A stretch of 64,000 nt of DNA from an uncultured Anaerofilum sp. (GTDB lineage: Bacteria > Bacillota > Clostridia > Oscillospirales > Ruminococcaceae): positions 1 through 64,000 of the forward strand of contig CALWZC010000005.1 in NCBI GenBank assembly GCA_944385935.1, in the 5' to 3' direction. Position 1 is the stretch's first letter. Each line of letters starts with the position of its first letter. The notes below the pieces were generated by a model. That model saw only the letters and a program-made list of their open reading frames with translations. It ran no database searches and was not told the origin of the DNA. Of this stretch, positions 41,118-50,614 are shown piece by piece. The position numbers and the translations under genes were made by a program.

Positions 41118-44100
41118 ATGAAAGAAATTATTTCTTACTTGCTTGCTACTAGTATGATATTGCCAGGAATCTCCCAGGCAGTAGCACCAATGTTGCATAC
41201 AGCAGAGGAAACAAATTCTAATATTACAGAAGAAAGCAGCAGTTCTAGCGAAAGCAGCAGTTCTAGCGAAAGCAGCAGTTCTAGCGAAAGCAGCAGTTCT
41301 AGCGAAAGTAGCAGTTCTAGCGAGAGCGGCAGTTCTAGCGAAAGCAGCAGTTCCAGCGAGAGCGGCAGTTCTAGCGAAAGCAGCAGTTCCAGCGAGAGCG
41401 GCAGTTCCAGCGAGAGCAGCAGTTCCAGCGAGAGCAGCAGTTCCAGCGAGAGCGGCAGTTCTAGCGAAAGCGGCAGTTCTAGCGAGAGCGGCAGTTCCAG
41501 CGAAAGCGGAAACTTTGATAAAGAGAATAGTAACTCTGTTTTGGATAAGGAAGAAGCTCAGCAAGTTGCTATGAAAAGCCGTGTTGAGGTGAATTTGAGT
41601 GCTGCACTGCCCTTGCAGAAAGACCTGACTGCACAACTCACTTTACAAAAAAATGGATTTGAGCGCAAAGGTCAAATGACATTGAAACAGGGGGAAGATT
41701 CCATCCCCGGTAGTTCCTTCGCTTTCGAGCAGTTGGAGCATGGAGAGTACATACTGACCATCCAAGCAGATGGGTTTGAAACATGGCAACAAAAGATTGT
41801 AGTAGAGCCTCAACAGGCAGTCCGTTTGGAAATTTACACTGGCTATCTGGCAGGCTATGACTACGCCAAAAATGCAGTTCATCCTGGTGCTCTGCATATC
41901 GGTGATGTGGATGGAGATGGAACTGTTTCTCATCAGGACAAAACAGCTTTGGTAGATGCTTTGGCTGCACAATCTGCCTCTACCCAGACCATGGATTTTA
42001 ATGGAGATGGTGTTGCAGACCTGTTGGATTTGGAATATTTGGCAAACTCTTTGGAGTACATTGACCAAGGTAGCCAAAATACTTCTACCGCTCAAACTCG
42101 TGCCCTTACTCTTCCTCAAGAGGACGAAAACACTACTGTAAAGGGTAGTTTGGAAAGTTTGATGGAGGGCAATGGAAGTGTACAGCTTCAGCCCCAAAGC
42201 CAGCAGCCCATCAGCGAGGAAAATCCAGTTGCATTGACCTTCGACTTTTCTGCAAATCAGCAAGAAAAGGCAGATGTACAGCAGATGACCATTCAGTCTG
42301 CACAGGGAGAAAATGAAATTTCCGATGGTGCCTTGACAGTTGTGTATTTGGATGAGAATGGTGAAGAGCAGACCATGGAAGTGTCTTTGAATGACAAAGC
42401 ACGGATGGCACGCAGTGGCGTTTCTGTAAATAGGGATGAAAATGGCAATTTGGTGGTGGATTTTGGAAGCCAGATTGCAGTAAAAAAGGTAAACCTTACC
42501 ATCACTGGAACCAGAAACAATACCAATTTGGCCGAAATTTCTAAGGTAGAGTTTTTGAACAACACCGAAAACCGTATCCCTGCCCCTGATATGAGCATTC
42601 CTCAACATGTGGCAGCAACTGCCGGTGATAAGGAATTTTTGGTCACTTGGGATAATGCTACCAATATTACTGGTTATGAAGTGGAAGTTAGCCAAAATGG
42701 CAAAACCGAAACCTACATGACCACTGCCAATCAGATGCTGATTACCAGCTTTGCCAAAGACAAACTGGTTAATAACACAGAATACACTGTACGGGTACAG
42801 TCGGTAAATGGACAGTGGAAAAGTGGATATTCCCAGTCTGTCACTGTGCGTCCCATGGCTTCTAAGCCTCCCTTTGCACCAGATGGTGTAAAGGTAGAGG
42901 GTGCATATCGAGCACTGAATGTGAGCTGGAAGGCAATGAAAGACACCGACAGCTATTCTGTATATTACCGCCCCTATGAGCAGGGAGAGTATATCAAGGT
43001 TGCTGAAGGAATTACCAAAAATCAATATACTATTACCGATTTGGAGCCAGATGCAAAATATCAGGTATATGTGGTAGGTAAAAATGATGTTGGTGAAAGT
43101 CAGCCTTCTTTGGTAGCAGTGGGTCAAACCCAAAACCTAAACCCCGTAAAAATGCCAGACTACAAGCTCATTAACACTAGCAATGGACAAGGACAAGTAA
43201 CTGCACATATTGAAACTGTAAAGCGTCCCCGTTCTACAAATGTTGCTAATATGGTAAATAGTCCATTGGACGAAGGAAATCAAACTGCGTTGGGCTTGGT
43301 AGATGGAGAGGAAAGCTCCTACTATGTAGTAAATGACTGGGATGATGGTTGTGTATATCCCGGTAGAGGCGGAAAGGGCTTGACCTTTGTGTTTGATGAG
43401 AGCCAGTCCATTGGTTCCATCAGCTTTAGCGAGCCTTCTGACAAGGGCTTGATTAACAAAGTTCGGGTAGAATATTATGACGCAGAAAGCAAAGACTTTA
43501 AACAGGTTAATGCTCGATTGGTTCGAGGCAAAAGCGAAAACAACCGCTACTATTACACCATCAAGTGGGAAGGTGCCGTCAATACCGACCAGTTGCATTT
43601 GGCTGTAAGCGGATGGAGTCCCTTGCAAATAGCAGAAGTAAAGTTCTATGCTTATGACAGCATTTCCGACGATATCAACGGCTTGTTTGAGGATGCCTAC
43701 CACACTGAGCTGAGAGCAGATGTAGATGAAGCTACCATTGCACAGTTGGAAGAGCGTTTGAATACAAAAGATACTGTTAGTGGGGAGTATCATCCCGACC
43801 GTGAATTGTTGCAAAAGGAACTGGACAACGCACGCAGTATTTTGAACACCGAAAGCCTTGGTCAAATTTACAGCGTAAAGAATACTATCACTGCCCGCAG
43901 CGACAATGGATATGGATTTACTGGTCTAAACGCATGGCAGCCTTTGGGTGTTGTGGCAAGTGAAGGAGACAAGCTGGTCATCTATGTAGGTGCCAATGGT
44001 AAAAATATTGGCGACAATACAGAACTGAATTTGATTGCAACCCAGTACCATGCAGAATCTGGCGAGGTTATGGTAGATTTGGGTCAATTGAAGATTGGCA

Positions 44101-46529
44101 GAAATGAAATCACTGTGCCTGCAACCAACACTTTGGACACCGAACACGGTGGAGCACTATATATCCAGTACACTGGTGGAAATGGTGGCACACAGTATGG
44201 TGTTCGTGTTAGCGGTGGTGTACAGGTTCCCATCTTGGATTTGTATGGCGTAGAAGATAAGGAACAGAGAGTTGCTCTGGCACAGAAGTATATAGAGGAC
44301 TTGACCGCCTACAACCAAACCATCCAGCAGTTACATGAAGAACTCCATGAGGGTGAGTATGACGAGCAAAATTGCATTTTGGGCGCAACTGATATTTTGC
44401 TGGATGAAATGATGCTTTCCTTGCCCGTGCAGCAGGTATTGAGGGGACTTTCTGGCACTGTTGAACAACAGGCACAACAGTTGGAGCAGTCTATGGCTGC
44501 TATGGACCAGATGATGGAACTGTTCTACCAGCACAAGGGATTGAACGACAACAGCCCCAGTGCAAAATTGCCCTCTCAGCATTTGAATATTCGATACCAG
44601 CGTATGTTTGGTGGTGCATTCATGTATGCCGCAGGAAATCACATTGGTATTGAATGGAATGAAACTCTTGGCATGATGCAGGGAAGTCCTGTTGTTGCCG
44701 ATGAAAACGGCGGTTATATCAGTGGACAGTTCTTCGGTTGGGGAATTGGTCACGAAATTGGACACAACATCAACCAAGGCAGTTATGCAGTGGCAGAGGT
44801 AACCAATAACTATTTTGCACAGCTTTCTGAAGCAAAGGAAGGAAGCGACAGTGTTCGTTTTGGATACGATGCCGTTTATAAAAAGGTTACTTCCAACACT
44901 TTGGGAGATAGCAACGATGTATTTACCCAATTGGGTATGTATTGGCAGCTACATCTTGCTTATGATAATTACCAAAACTACAAGGTATTTGAGGACTACA
45001 ACCAGCAGTTGGAGAGCTTGTTCTATGCCCGTGTAGATACCTATGCACGCAACACAAAGGCAGCACCTGCACCTTCTGGTGTGGCTTTGACCTTGGGTAA
45101 GGATACCAACCAAAACTTTATGCGTCTGGCAACTGCCGCAGCACAAAAGGATTTGACTGAATTCTTCCAAAAATGGGGTAAATCTCCCGATGCTCAGACC
45201 TTGGCATATGCTGCACAGTTCCCCAAAGAAGAACGGGCTATTTATTATGTAAATGATGATGCTCGAACCTACCGTATCAACAACCCTGAAGGAACAGGCT
45301 TTGCTGGACAACAGGTTGTAGCAGATAGCAGTTCTGTGGATGTAAACGGAAATGCTGTAACCATCACCATCAACAATAGTCTTGCAAATGATGGAGAGCT
45401 GCTGGGCTATGAGGTTGCCCGTGTGATTATCAACGGAGGCCAAGAGAGCCGTCAGGTGGTTGGCTTTACAACAGGGGATAGCTTCACAGATATTGTAACC
45501 GGAATTAACAATCGGGTAATCCGCTATGAAGTAACCGCCATTGACCAGTATTTGCAGCGGTCGGCTGTGCATAGCCTTGCACCGGTAAAAATTGCCCATG
45601 ATGGCAGCCACGACAAATCTTTGTGGAGCATTTCTACAAATATGCTTTCGGAACAGGATGTTTTGCCTCCTGCCCATGAGCATGATCCTTGTGCTCCTGA
45701 GGAAGAGTCCGCTATTTCTATGACCATTGACAACAAGGCAGACACTATTTATACAGGTTCTGCACAGGGACAAGCATGGGTGCAACTGGACTTCCACAAG
45801 AGCCTGCCTGTAACTGGATTTAAGTACACCGCTGGTTCTGCCAATGCCATCCAAAACTACAAGCTGGAAATTAGCACAGATGGAAAGACATGGAAGCAAG
45901 TAGCAGAGGGAACCTTTGCAGAAGGGGAAAAGACAAATACTGTTTACCTGCAAAACGAAAATAAGGACCCATGGGTGGCAACATACGATGCCTCTTATCT
46001 GCGCTTAACTGTTGTGGGACAAGATGGACAGGATATTTCTATTGCAGAGTTGGATGTTCTTGGCCCCACCGGTGACAATGTAGATTGGCGTACCGATGCA
46101 GAGGGTGCCGAAGCTGTGGGTATCCTGCAAGAGGACTATGTATACGACAGTGCAAGTGGAGAGATGATTCCTGCTGGTTCTCTGGTGTTTGTTGGTCAGT
46201 ACAAAGGAAACCCTGCCTACAACGTAGTATTACTTTTGGATGAAAATGGAGATATTGTAGGTGGAACCGACGAAACAGGCGCATTGGTAGCACAGCAGAT
46301 TATTCTTGCAGATGTTCCAGAGCATGGCGAATTGGGAGAAACTAGCGATGGAAGCTGGATTTATTGGATTGAGCCTTCTCCTGAAAGCGGATTTGGAACT
46401 TTGCCAGAAACAGTGCGAGCAGAGCTATACCGTGTGGACAATGCAACCACAAACGAAGGGCAACGCTTGGTAAGTGACAGCTTTGCTTTGGAAATGCCCG
46501 AAGAAATTCCCTCAATTAGTTTGAAGTAA
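41118..46529 (+). CDS. Secreted M60-like metalloprotease with dockerin, FnIII and discoidin domains
   Basis: 1803 residues. Signal peptide (~1-25). A Ser/Glu repeat (39-131, 15 hexapeptides). A small beta domain (~150-245). A dockerin with two calcium loops (DVDGDGTVSHQD, DFNGDGVADLLD, ~262-320). Two fibronectin III domains (~500-675), a discoidin-like domain (~705-855), then an M60/enhancin-type peptidase with HEIGH at 1212-1216 and glutamate E1227. Another discoidin-like domain (~1520-1640) lies near the end. M60 enzymes cleave mucin-type glycoproteins, some only at O-glycosylated residues. The dockerin is internal, next to a possible X-type module, and the following gene encodes a possible cohesin-bearing surface anchor. 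No sortase signal. Confidence 0.85.
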   Translation: MKEIISYLLATSMILPGISQAVAPMLHTAEETNSNITEESSSSSESSSSSESSSSSESSSSSESSSSSESGSSSESSSSSESGSSSESSSSSESGSSSESSSSSESSSSSESGSSSESGSSSESGSSSESGNFDKENSNSVLDKEEAQQVAMKSRVEVNLSAALPLQKDLTAQLTLQKNGFERKGQMTLKQGEDSIPGSSFAFEQLEHGEYILTIQADGFETWQQKIVVEPQQAVRLEIYTGYLAGYDYAKNAVHPGALHIGDVDGDGTVSHQDKTALVDALAAQSASTQTMDFNGDGVADLLDLEYLANSLEYIDQGSQNTSTAQTRALTLPQEDENTTVKGSLESLMEGNGSVQLQPQSQQPISEENPVALTFDFSANQQEKADVQQMTIQSAQGENEISDGALTVVYLDENGEEQTMEVSLNDKARMARSGVSVNRDENGNLVVDFGSQIAVKKVNLTITGTRNNTNLAEISKVEFLNNTENRIPAPDMSIPQHVAATAGDKEFLVTWDNATNITGYEVEVSQNGKTETYMTTANQMLITSFAKDKLVNNTEYTVRVQSVNGQWKSGYSQSVTVRPMASKPPFAPDGVKVEGAYRALNVSWKAMKDTDSYSVYYRPYEQGEYIKVAEGITKNQYTITDLEPDAKYQVYVVGKNDVGESQPSLVAVGQTQNLNPVKMPDYKLINTSNGQGQVTAHIETVKRPRSTNVANMVNSPLDEGNQTALGLVDGEESSYYVVNDWDDGCVYPGRGGKGLTFVFDESQSIGSISFSEPSDKGLINKVRVEYYDAESKDFKQVNARLVRGKSENNRYYYTIKWEGAVNTDQLHLAVSGWSPLQIAEVKFYAYDSISDDINGLFEDAYHTELRADVDEATIAQLEERLNTKDTVSGEYHPDRELLQKELDNARSILNTESLGQIYSVKNTITARSDNGYGFTGLNAWQPLGVVASEGDKLVIYVGANGKNIGDNTELNLIATQYHAESGEVMVDLGQLKIGRNEITVPATNTLDTEHGGALYIQYTGGNGGTQYGVRVSGGVQVPILDLYGVEDKEQRVALAQKYIEDLTAYNQTIQQLHEELHEGEYDEQNCILGATDILLDEMMLSLPVQQVLRGLSGTVEQQAQQLEQSMAAMDQMMELFYQHKGLNDNSPSAKLPSQHLNIRYQRMFGGAFMYAAGNHIGIEWNETLGMMQGSPVVADENGGYISGQFFGWGIGHEIGHNINQGSYAVAEVTNNYFAQLSEAKEGSDSVRFGYDAVYKKVTSNTLGDSNDVFTQLGMYWQLHLAYDNYQNYKVFEDYNQQLESLFYARVDTYARNTKAAPAPSGVALTLGKDTNQNFMRLATAAAQKDLTEFFQKWGKSPDAQTLAYAAQFPKEERAIYYVNDDARTYRINNPEGTGFAGQQVVADSSSVDVNGNAVTITINNSLANDGELLGYEVARVIINGGQESRQVVGFTTGDSFTDIVTGINNRVIRYEVTAIDQYLQRSAVHSLAPVKIAHDGSHDKSLWSISTNMLSEQDVLPPAHEHDPCAPEEESAISMTIDNKADTIYTGSAQGQAWVQLDFHKSLPVTGFKYTAGSANAIQNYKLEISTDGKTWKQVAEGTFAEGEKTNTVYLQNENKDPWVATYDASYLRLTVVGQDGQDISIAELDVLGPTGDNVDWRTDAEGAEAVGILQEDYVYDSASGEMIPAGSLVFVGQYKGNPAYNVVLLLDENGDIVGGTDETGALVAQQIILADVPEHGELGETSDGSWIYWIEPSPESGFGTLPETVRAELYRVDNATTNEGQRLVSDSFALEMPEEIPSISLK
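41233..41505 (+). repeat. 18-bp coding tandem repeat (Ser-rich stalk)
   Basis: Fifteen copies of an 18-bp unit of the type AGCAGCAGTTCTAGCGAA, encoding S(S/G)SSSE. Copies differ mainly by TCT/TCC and AGC/GGC. Such arrays change copy number by slippage or recombination; the product would be a flexible, probably glycosylated spacer. Confidence 0.9.
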
Positions 46530-46544
46530 AAACAGCGATGGTAG

Positions 46545-46578
46545 TTTATCCCTTGTTGCTATAAATTCAAGGGATAAA
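46545..46578. repeat. Intercistronic inverted repeat
   Basis: TTTATCCCTTG at 46545-46555 and CAAGGGATAAA at 46568-46578, perfect 11-bp arms, without a T run. It may be a weak terminator, a processing site or an mRNA stabiliser between the protease and its downstream neighbour. Confidence 0.6.
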
Positions 46579-46603
46579 CATACCAAAATAAAGGAGTGTA
46601 ACC

Positions 46604-47533
46604 GTGAAAAAAATACAAAAATTGTTGCTGATGGCACTGCTTTTTGCTGTAATGCTGCCCATGCAGGTGTTGGCTTCTACGCAGACATCTGTGGATTTGG
46701 ATACCAATGGAGATAAAGCAGGTGTAAGAGTAACTTTGCCCCAAGATACCAGCAAGGGTATCACTGCACTGGAATTGCGTATCAATGTAACCAATACACA
46801 AAAAGCAAATATTGATTTTGAGTTTTCTCAAAATTTAAATGCAACAATAAAGGAAAGCCGTTATGTGCAGGATAGCGATGAACTGGTAATATATATTGCT
46901 GGTGCAAAAAATATGTTTCAGGATGACAAAGCCTTTTTAGGCTATGTTTGCATGGATGTAAATTCGGATGCACAAGTGGCGTTGGAAGTAAAAAGCAATG
47001 GATTGCAAGTGGCCGATGGTGTCTATGGCATTGTACAAAATGAGATAGAACCAGAAAATGCAGTCATTCAGGGACAGGGAAGCTCCTCCAGCAGTCAGCC
47101 AGACAGCTCTTCCTCCCAGCCTTCCAGCCAGCCGGACAGCTCTTCTTCCAGCAAACCAAGTAGTAGTTCTTCTGTAACCAGCTCTTCTACAGCAGGTGGT
47201 TCCACAGTCTCTAGCCAGCCTTCTACCGTTGGCGGAGGGCAAACTACACAATCTTCCCAATCCTCCACAAGTCAAAAGCCCCAGAGCTCTAGCAGTCAAA
47301 AGCAAGAGGATTCTACCAGTGAATCTCAATCAAAAAGTGAGAGCGAATCCAAAGAACAGGATTCTCAGTCTAACACAAACAGTACACAGCAAAGCAGCAG
47401 TCAATCTAGTTCTGTTACACAGCAACAAAAACAAACAGCAGACAGCGTAGTTTGGATTGCAGTGGCAGTGCTTGCAGTGATTGCTTTGGCAGCCATTGGA
47501 TTTATTGTAATGAAAAACAAGAAAGCATCCTAA
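46604..47533 (+). CDS. Surface protein with possible cohesin-like domain and C-terminal membrane anchor
   Basis: 309 residues from a GTG with AAGGAGTG upstream. Signal peptide 1-25 (cleavage near VLA-S). Residues ~28-150 form a beta-rich domain whose strand pattern and ending resemble a cohesin, though identity by eye is weak. Residues ~155-270 are a Ser/Gln/Pro stalk and 278-300 a membrane segment with a basic tail. It lies 74 bases after the dockerin-bearing protease and is probably co-transcribed with it. If the domain is a cohesin it would tether that protease to the cell surface; otherwise it is a small surface lectin or adhesin. Confidence 0.65.
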   Translation: MKKIQKLLLMALLFAVMLPMQVLASTQTSVDLDTNGDKAGVRVTLPQDTSKGITALELRINVTNTQKANIDFEFSQNLNATIKESRYVQDSDELVIYIAGAKNMFQDDKAFLGYVCMDVNSDAQVALEVKSNGLQVADGVYGIVQNEIEPENAVIQGQGSSSSSQPDSSSSQPSSQPDSSSSSKPSSSSSVTSSSTAGGSTVSSQPSTVGGGQTTQSSQSSTSQKPQSSSSQKQEDSTSESQSKSESESKEQDSQSNTNSTQQSSSQSSSVTQQQKQTADSVVWIAVAVLAVIALAAIGFIVMKNKKAS

Positions 47534-47537
47534 TGAT

Positions 47538-47576
47538 AAAAGCAACTCTGTGCATAATCTACAGGGTTGCTTTTTG
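47538..47576 (+). terminator. Terminator after the surface-protein gene
   Basis: AAAAGCAACTCTGT pairs with ACAGGGTTGCTTTT (one mismatch), followed by a T run. Confidence 0.85.
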
Positions 47577-47692
47577 TGTTTGTGAGAAAAACATTTGTTC
47601 GTGAAAATTTGTGAAAATGTACCAACCAACGGGCAAAAAAATCCTGAAATTCTGCAATGGTACAAAATTTTATAGAAAGCAATGGTGGTGTA

Positions 47693-47721
47693 TTGCCAAT
47701 ATACCTTTGGGCAAGTATAAT
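47693..47721 (+). promoter_or_regulatory. Promoter of glyA
   Basis: TTGCCA, 17-base spacer, TATAAT, about 60 bases before the start codon. Confidence 0.65.
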
Positions 47722-47781
47722 AAAAAACACAAACATAACACAAAAAATGTTTATCACAGAAAGACAAAAGGAGTGAGCAAG

Positions 47782-49035
47782 ATGTTCCAAGACATGATGG
47801 ATACTATCGGCTTTGTAGCAAAGCAAGACCCTGAACTTGCACAAGCAATGCAACAAGAGTTAGTTCGCCAACGGCAAAATATAGAGCTGATTGCTAGTGA
47901 AAATATTGTTAGCCCTGCTGTAATGGCAGCTATGGGCAGCGTATTAACAAACAAATATGCAGAAGGCTACCCAAACCATCGCTATTATGGAGGGTGCCAA
48001 AATGTAGATGTGGTGGAGCAGCTTGCCATTGACCGCGCTTGTAAGCTGTTTGGGGCAAAATATGCAAATGTGCAGCCTCACTCTGGTGCACAAGCAAATC
48101 TGGCAGTATACTTTGCGGTACTGCAACCGGGAGATACTGTTTTAGGAATGGATTTGTCTCAAGGTGGACACCTAACTCATGGTAGCCCCGTAAATATGAG
48201 TGGAAAATACTACAACTTTGTGTCTTATGGTGTGGATGAAAATGGCTGGATTGATTATGATGCAGTAGAAGCATTGGCACAACAACATAAGCCAAAACTA
48301 ATTGTAGCAGGTGCCTCGGCTTATTGCCGTGCCATTGCATTTGACCGAATGGCAGAAATTGCTCATAAATGTGGGGCAATGCTAATGGTGGACATGGCTC
48401 ATATTGCTGGATTGGTTGCAGGAGGAATGCACCAAAATCCTGTTCCATTTGCAGATATTGTTACCACAACCACACACAAAACCCTGCGTGGGCCTCGTGG
48501 TGGCTTAATTTTAACCAACAATGAAGAATTGGCAAAGAAAATTGACAAAGCTATCTTCCCCGGAACACAAGGCGGCCCCTTGGAACATGTTATTGCAGCC
48601 AAAGCGGTTTGTTTTGGAGAAGCTCTCAAACCAGAGTTTGCAGAGTATGCCCGCCGAGTGGTAGAAAATGCACAAGAACTGGCAAAGGGTTTGACTGATA
48701 GAGGCGTAAAATTGGTAAGTGGTGGAACAGATAACCATTTGATGTTGATTGATTTGTCTGACTTGGAAGTTACTGGAAAGCAGCTGGAAAAGAATTTAGA
48801 CGAAGTTTGCATCACAGCCAATAAAAACACTGTACCCGGCGAAAAGCGTAGCCCCTTTGTTACCAGCGGTTTGCGTGTAGGTACTCCTGCTGTTACTACC
48901 CGTGGATTTGGCAAAGAAGAAATGAAAGAAATTGCAAATTGCATTGCAGATTGCATTTTTGATTTTGAAATAAATAAGGAGCAAGTGGCAAAACGAGTGG
49001 CTGCACTGGTACAAAAGTTCCCATTGTACGAATAA
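47782..49035 (+). CDS. glyA: Serine hydroxymethyltransferase
   Basis: 417 residues from the ATG at 47782 with AAGGAG upstream; the longer frame reads through the promoter. Full-length PLP enzyme: [34 protein letters not shown] and the PLP lysine in [14 protein letters not shown]. It converts serine and tetrahydrofolate to glycine and methylene-tetrahydrofolate. Single gene with its own promoter. No riboswitch-like leader is seen in the 60 bases between promoter and start. Confidence 0.97.
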   Translation: MFQDMMDTIGFVAKQDPELAQAMQQELVRQRQNIELIASENIVSPAVMAAMGSVLTNKYAEGYPNHRYYGGCQNVDVVEQLAIDRACKLFGAKYANVQPHSGAQANLAVYFAVLQPGDTVLGMDLSQGGHLTHGSPVNMSGKYYNFVSYGVDENGWIDYDAVEALAQQHKPKLIVAGASAYCRAIAFDRMAEIAHKCGAMLMVDMAHIAGLVAGGMHQNPVPFADIVTTTTHKTLRGPRGGLILTNNEELAKKIDKAIFPGTQGGPLEHVIAAKAVCFGEALKPEFAEYARRVVENAQELAKGLTDRGVKLVSGGTDNHLMLIDLSDLEVTGKQLEKNLDEVCITANKNTVPGEKRSPFVTSGLRVGTPAVTTRGFGKEEMKEIANCIADCIFDFEINKEQVAKRVAALVQKFPLYE

Positions 49036-49052
49036 AAGTAGAACATAAAATG

Positions 49053-49094
49053 AAAGGGTATATAAGACATTTTACGGTGTCTAATATACCCTTT
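49053..49094. terminator. Inverted repeat after glyA
   Basis: AAAGGGTATAT-AAGACA pairs with TGTCT-AATATACCCTTT. The T run is poor, so termination efficiency is uncertain; it separates convergent genes. Confidence 0.55.
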
Positions 49095-49162
49095 GATTAT
49101 GCTGTAAATGTATGAAGAGAAATTCTAGTAGATAGAATGAAGCATACTTATTGTAAAGAGAA

Positions 49163-50080
49163 TTATACAAAATTGTTTTTGAGAGTCTTTGGCATAGAAC
49201 CATTTGTGTTTGAGAGTCGATATTGTGAAGGTGTTTGTTTGGTAACACGCCGAAAACTTTGGGAAAAATAACTGGAAGAAGAAAAACCTGTCATTTCCGC
49301 AATTTGAATAAGGGAATGATTTGTATTTTTTAAGAGGTATTTGCTTTCATCAATTCTTCGCTCTAGTAAATAACGAATGGGAGAGATTCCATAGATAGAT
49401 TTGAATGAGTGTGATAGGTAGTATTTATTTATATGAGCCAACTCTGAAAGGCTGTCTAATGTAATTTCTTCATTAAAATGTTCATTGATATAACGATATG
49501 CAGCAGCACACTCTTTGGTTGAGCAGTGTAATTGCTCAACTGTTAAATCTGGTGAAGAGGTGTTTATTTTTTTATTTTGGGTGGAAGGCAGTATACAAAA
49601 GGTTTGGACTAATAAAATTTCTAACAACTTTTGGCATACCTCTACACAGCAGGTGCTATTTTCTCTACCATGTTGCACCAACATATACAATATGGGTAAA
49701 ATATGTTTTTTTATGGCATTGCATTGCAATAGTGTATAATCTGTTTCGGTTGTAAATGGAAAATCAAAGTTGCTTATACCTAATACAATATACCTCATAG
49801 GTTCTCCAGATGTACCATACTCTGTGTGGTCAATATGAGGCGGAACCAGCACTAAATCATTGGAAGAAATAGAAAGGATTTTATTTTTTACTGCAAGTCG
49901 TCCAGTGCCAGATAAACAATAAAATAGTTCTGTGCATGCATGATAGTGTGTGATACTTTGCCAGTCATTTTCATATAAAGCTTCACCAATATACTGAATT
50001 TCAGCCTTTTGGATGATTTTCATAATTTCATTGCTTACCGAAGAAGATGAGCGGGATATTTCATATCGATTGGAACTCAT
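49163..50080 (-). CDS. AraC-family transcriptional regulator
   Basis: 305 residues from the ATG at 50080 with GGAGG 7 bases upstream. An N-terminal cupin-like sensor (~25-110; HYHACTELFYCLSGTGRL) is followed by two helix-turn-helix motifs at the C-terminus (SLSELAHINKYYLSHSFKSIYG and IAEMTGFSSSSYFSQSFRRVTK). The gene is divergent from the carbohydrate-transport operon across 534 bases. By position and domain type it should activate that operon when the sugar is bound. Confidence 0.88.
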   Translation of the reverse strand: MSSNRYEISRSSSSVSNEIMKIIQKAEIQYIGEALYENDWQSITHYHACTELFYCLSGTGRLAVKNKILSISSNDLVLVPPHIDHTEYGTSGEPMRYIVLGISNFDFPFTTETDYTLLQCNAIKKHILPILYMLVQHGRENSTCCVEVCQKLLEILLVQTFCILPSTQNKKINTSSPDLTVEQLHCSTKECAAAYRYINEHFNEEITLDSLSELAHINKYYLSHSFKSIYGISPIRYLLERRIDESKYLLKNTNHSLIQIAEMTGFSSSSYFSQSFRRVTKQTPSQYRLSNTNGSMPKTLKNNFV

Positions 50081-50614
50081 AAACAACCTCCTTTTGTGTA
50101 AAATAGGGGGAATAGTGCAATCTTTGGTGAAAACAATAGGGGTGAACAAGTAGATATCCCAATATATCCAAGAGTTGTAAAAAGAAAAAAATGGTAAATT
50201 GAGCAAGAATGATACAGATATACTATACGAAGTATTCTAAAAAAGCAAGGTAAATATTTTTAATTTTTTGCGATTTAAGGATATTTAGCATGTTAATTTA
50301 TCACAAAGTGTGGTAATTTTATTTCTAGCTGGCAGGAAAAGAAATAAAATGTGAAAAGTGCAAAAGACAATATTAACAAAATATTCTCAGAAAAATGTTT
50401 ATTATAAACAATAAAAACCTTTTTAAAAGTAACAAATTGGTTAAAAAATAAATAAAAAGCAAAAAGTATAAAAAAATCAACAAAAAATACATTGTAATTT
50501 TTTGAAAAAAAGTATAAAGTGAAAGTACAATAAACGGCATTCAGTATCTCCTTGCATGGGGCAAGGCTGTGTACGGGAATGATTCAGTTTAAAATTTAAG
50601 GAGGTAATTTTATC
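50081..50614. other. Regulatory region of the glycan-use locus
   Basis: 534 bases without a gene, strongly AT-rich. It holds the AraC-gene leader on the left and the transport-operon promoter on the right. A short hairpin (CCTTGC at 50550-50555, GCAAGG at 50561-50566) lies in the mRNA leader. No clear AraC direct repeat or cre site was found by eye. Confidence 0.6.
50502..50531 (+). promoter_or_regulatory. Promoter of the sugar ABC operon
   Basis: TTGAAA, 18-base spacer, TACAAT, 84 bases before the start codon. Confidence 0.55.

Noticed and set aside
41233..41505. Possible CRISPR array from regularly spaced short repeats
   Set aside because: The repeats are contiguous without unique spacers, in frame, and encode a Ser/Glu stalk; the same holds for 62790-63011.
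41049..41636. Minus-strand frame with alanine/threonine repeats
   Set aside because: It is the reverse reading of the Ser-rich 18-bp repeat of the protease gene; no ribosome-binding site and overlaps a strongly supported gene.
47577..47781. Possible riboswitch or longer N-terminus before glyA
   Set aside because: A promoter lies at 47693-47721, leaving only ~55 bases of leader, and the conserved protein begins at the ATG at 47782.
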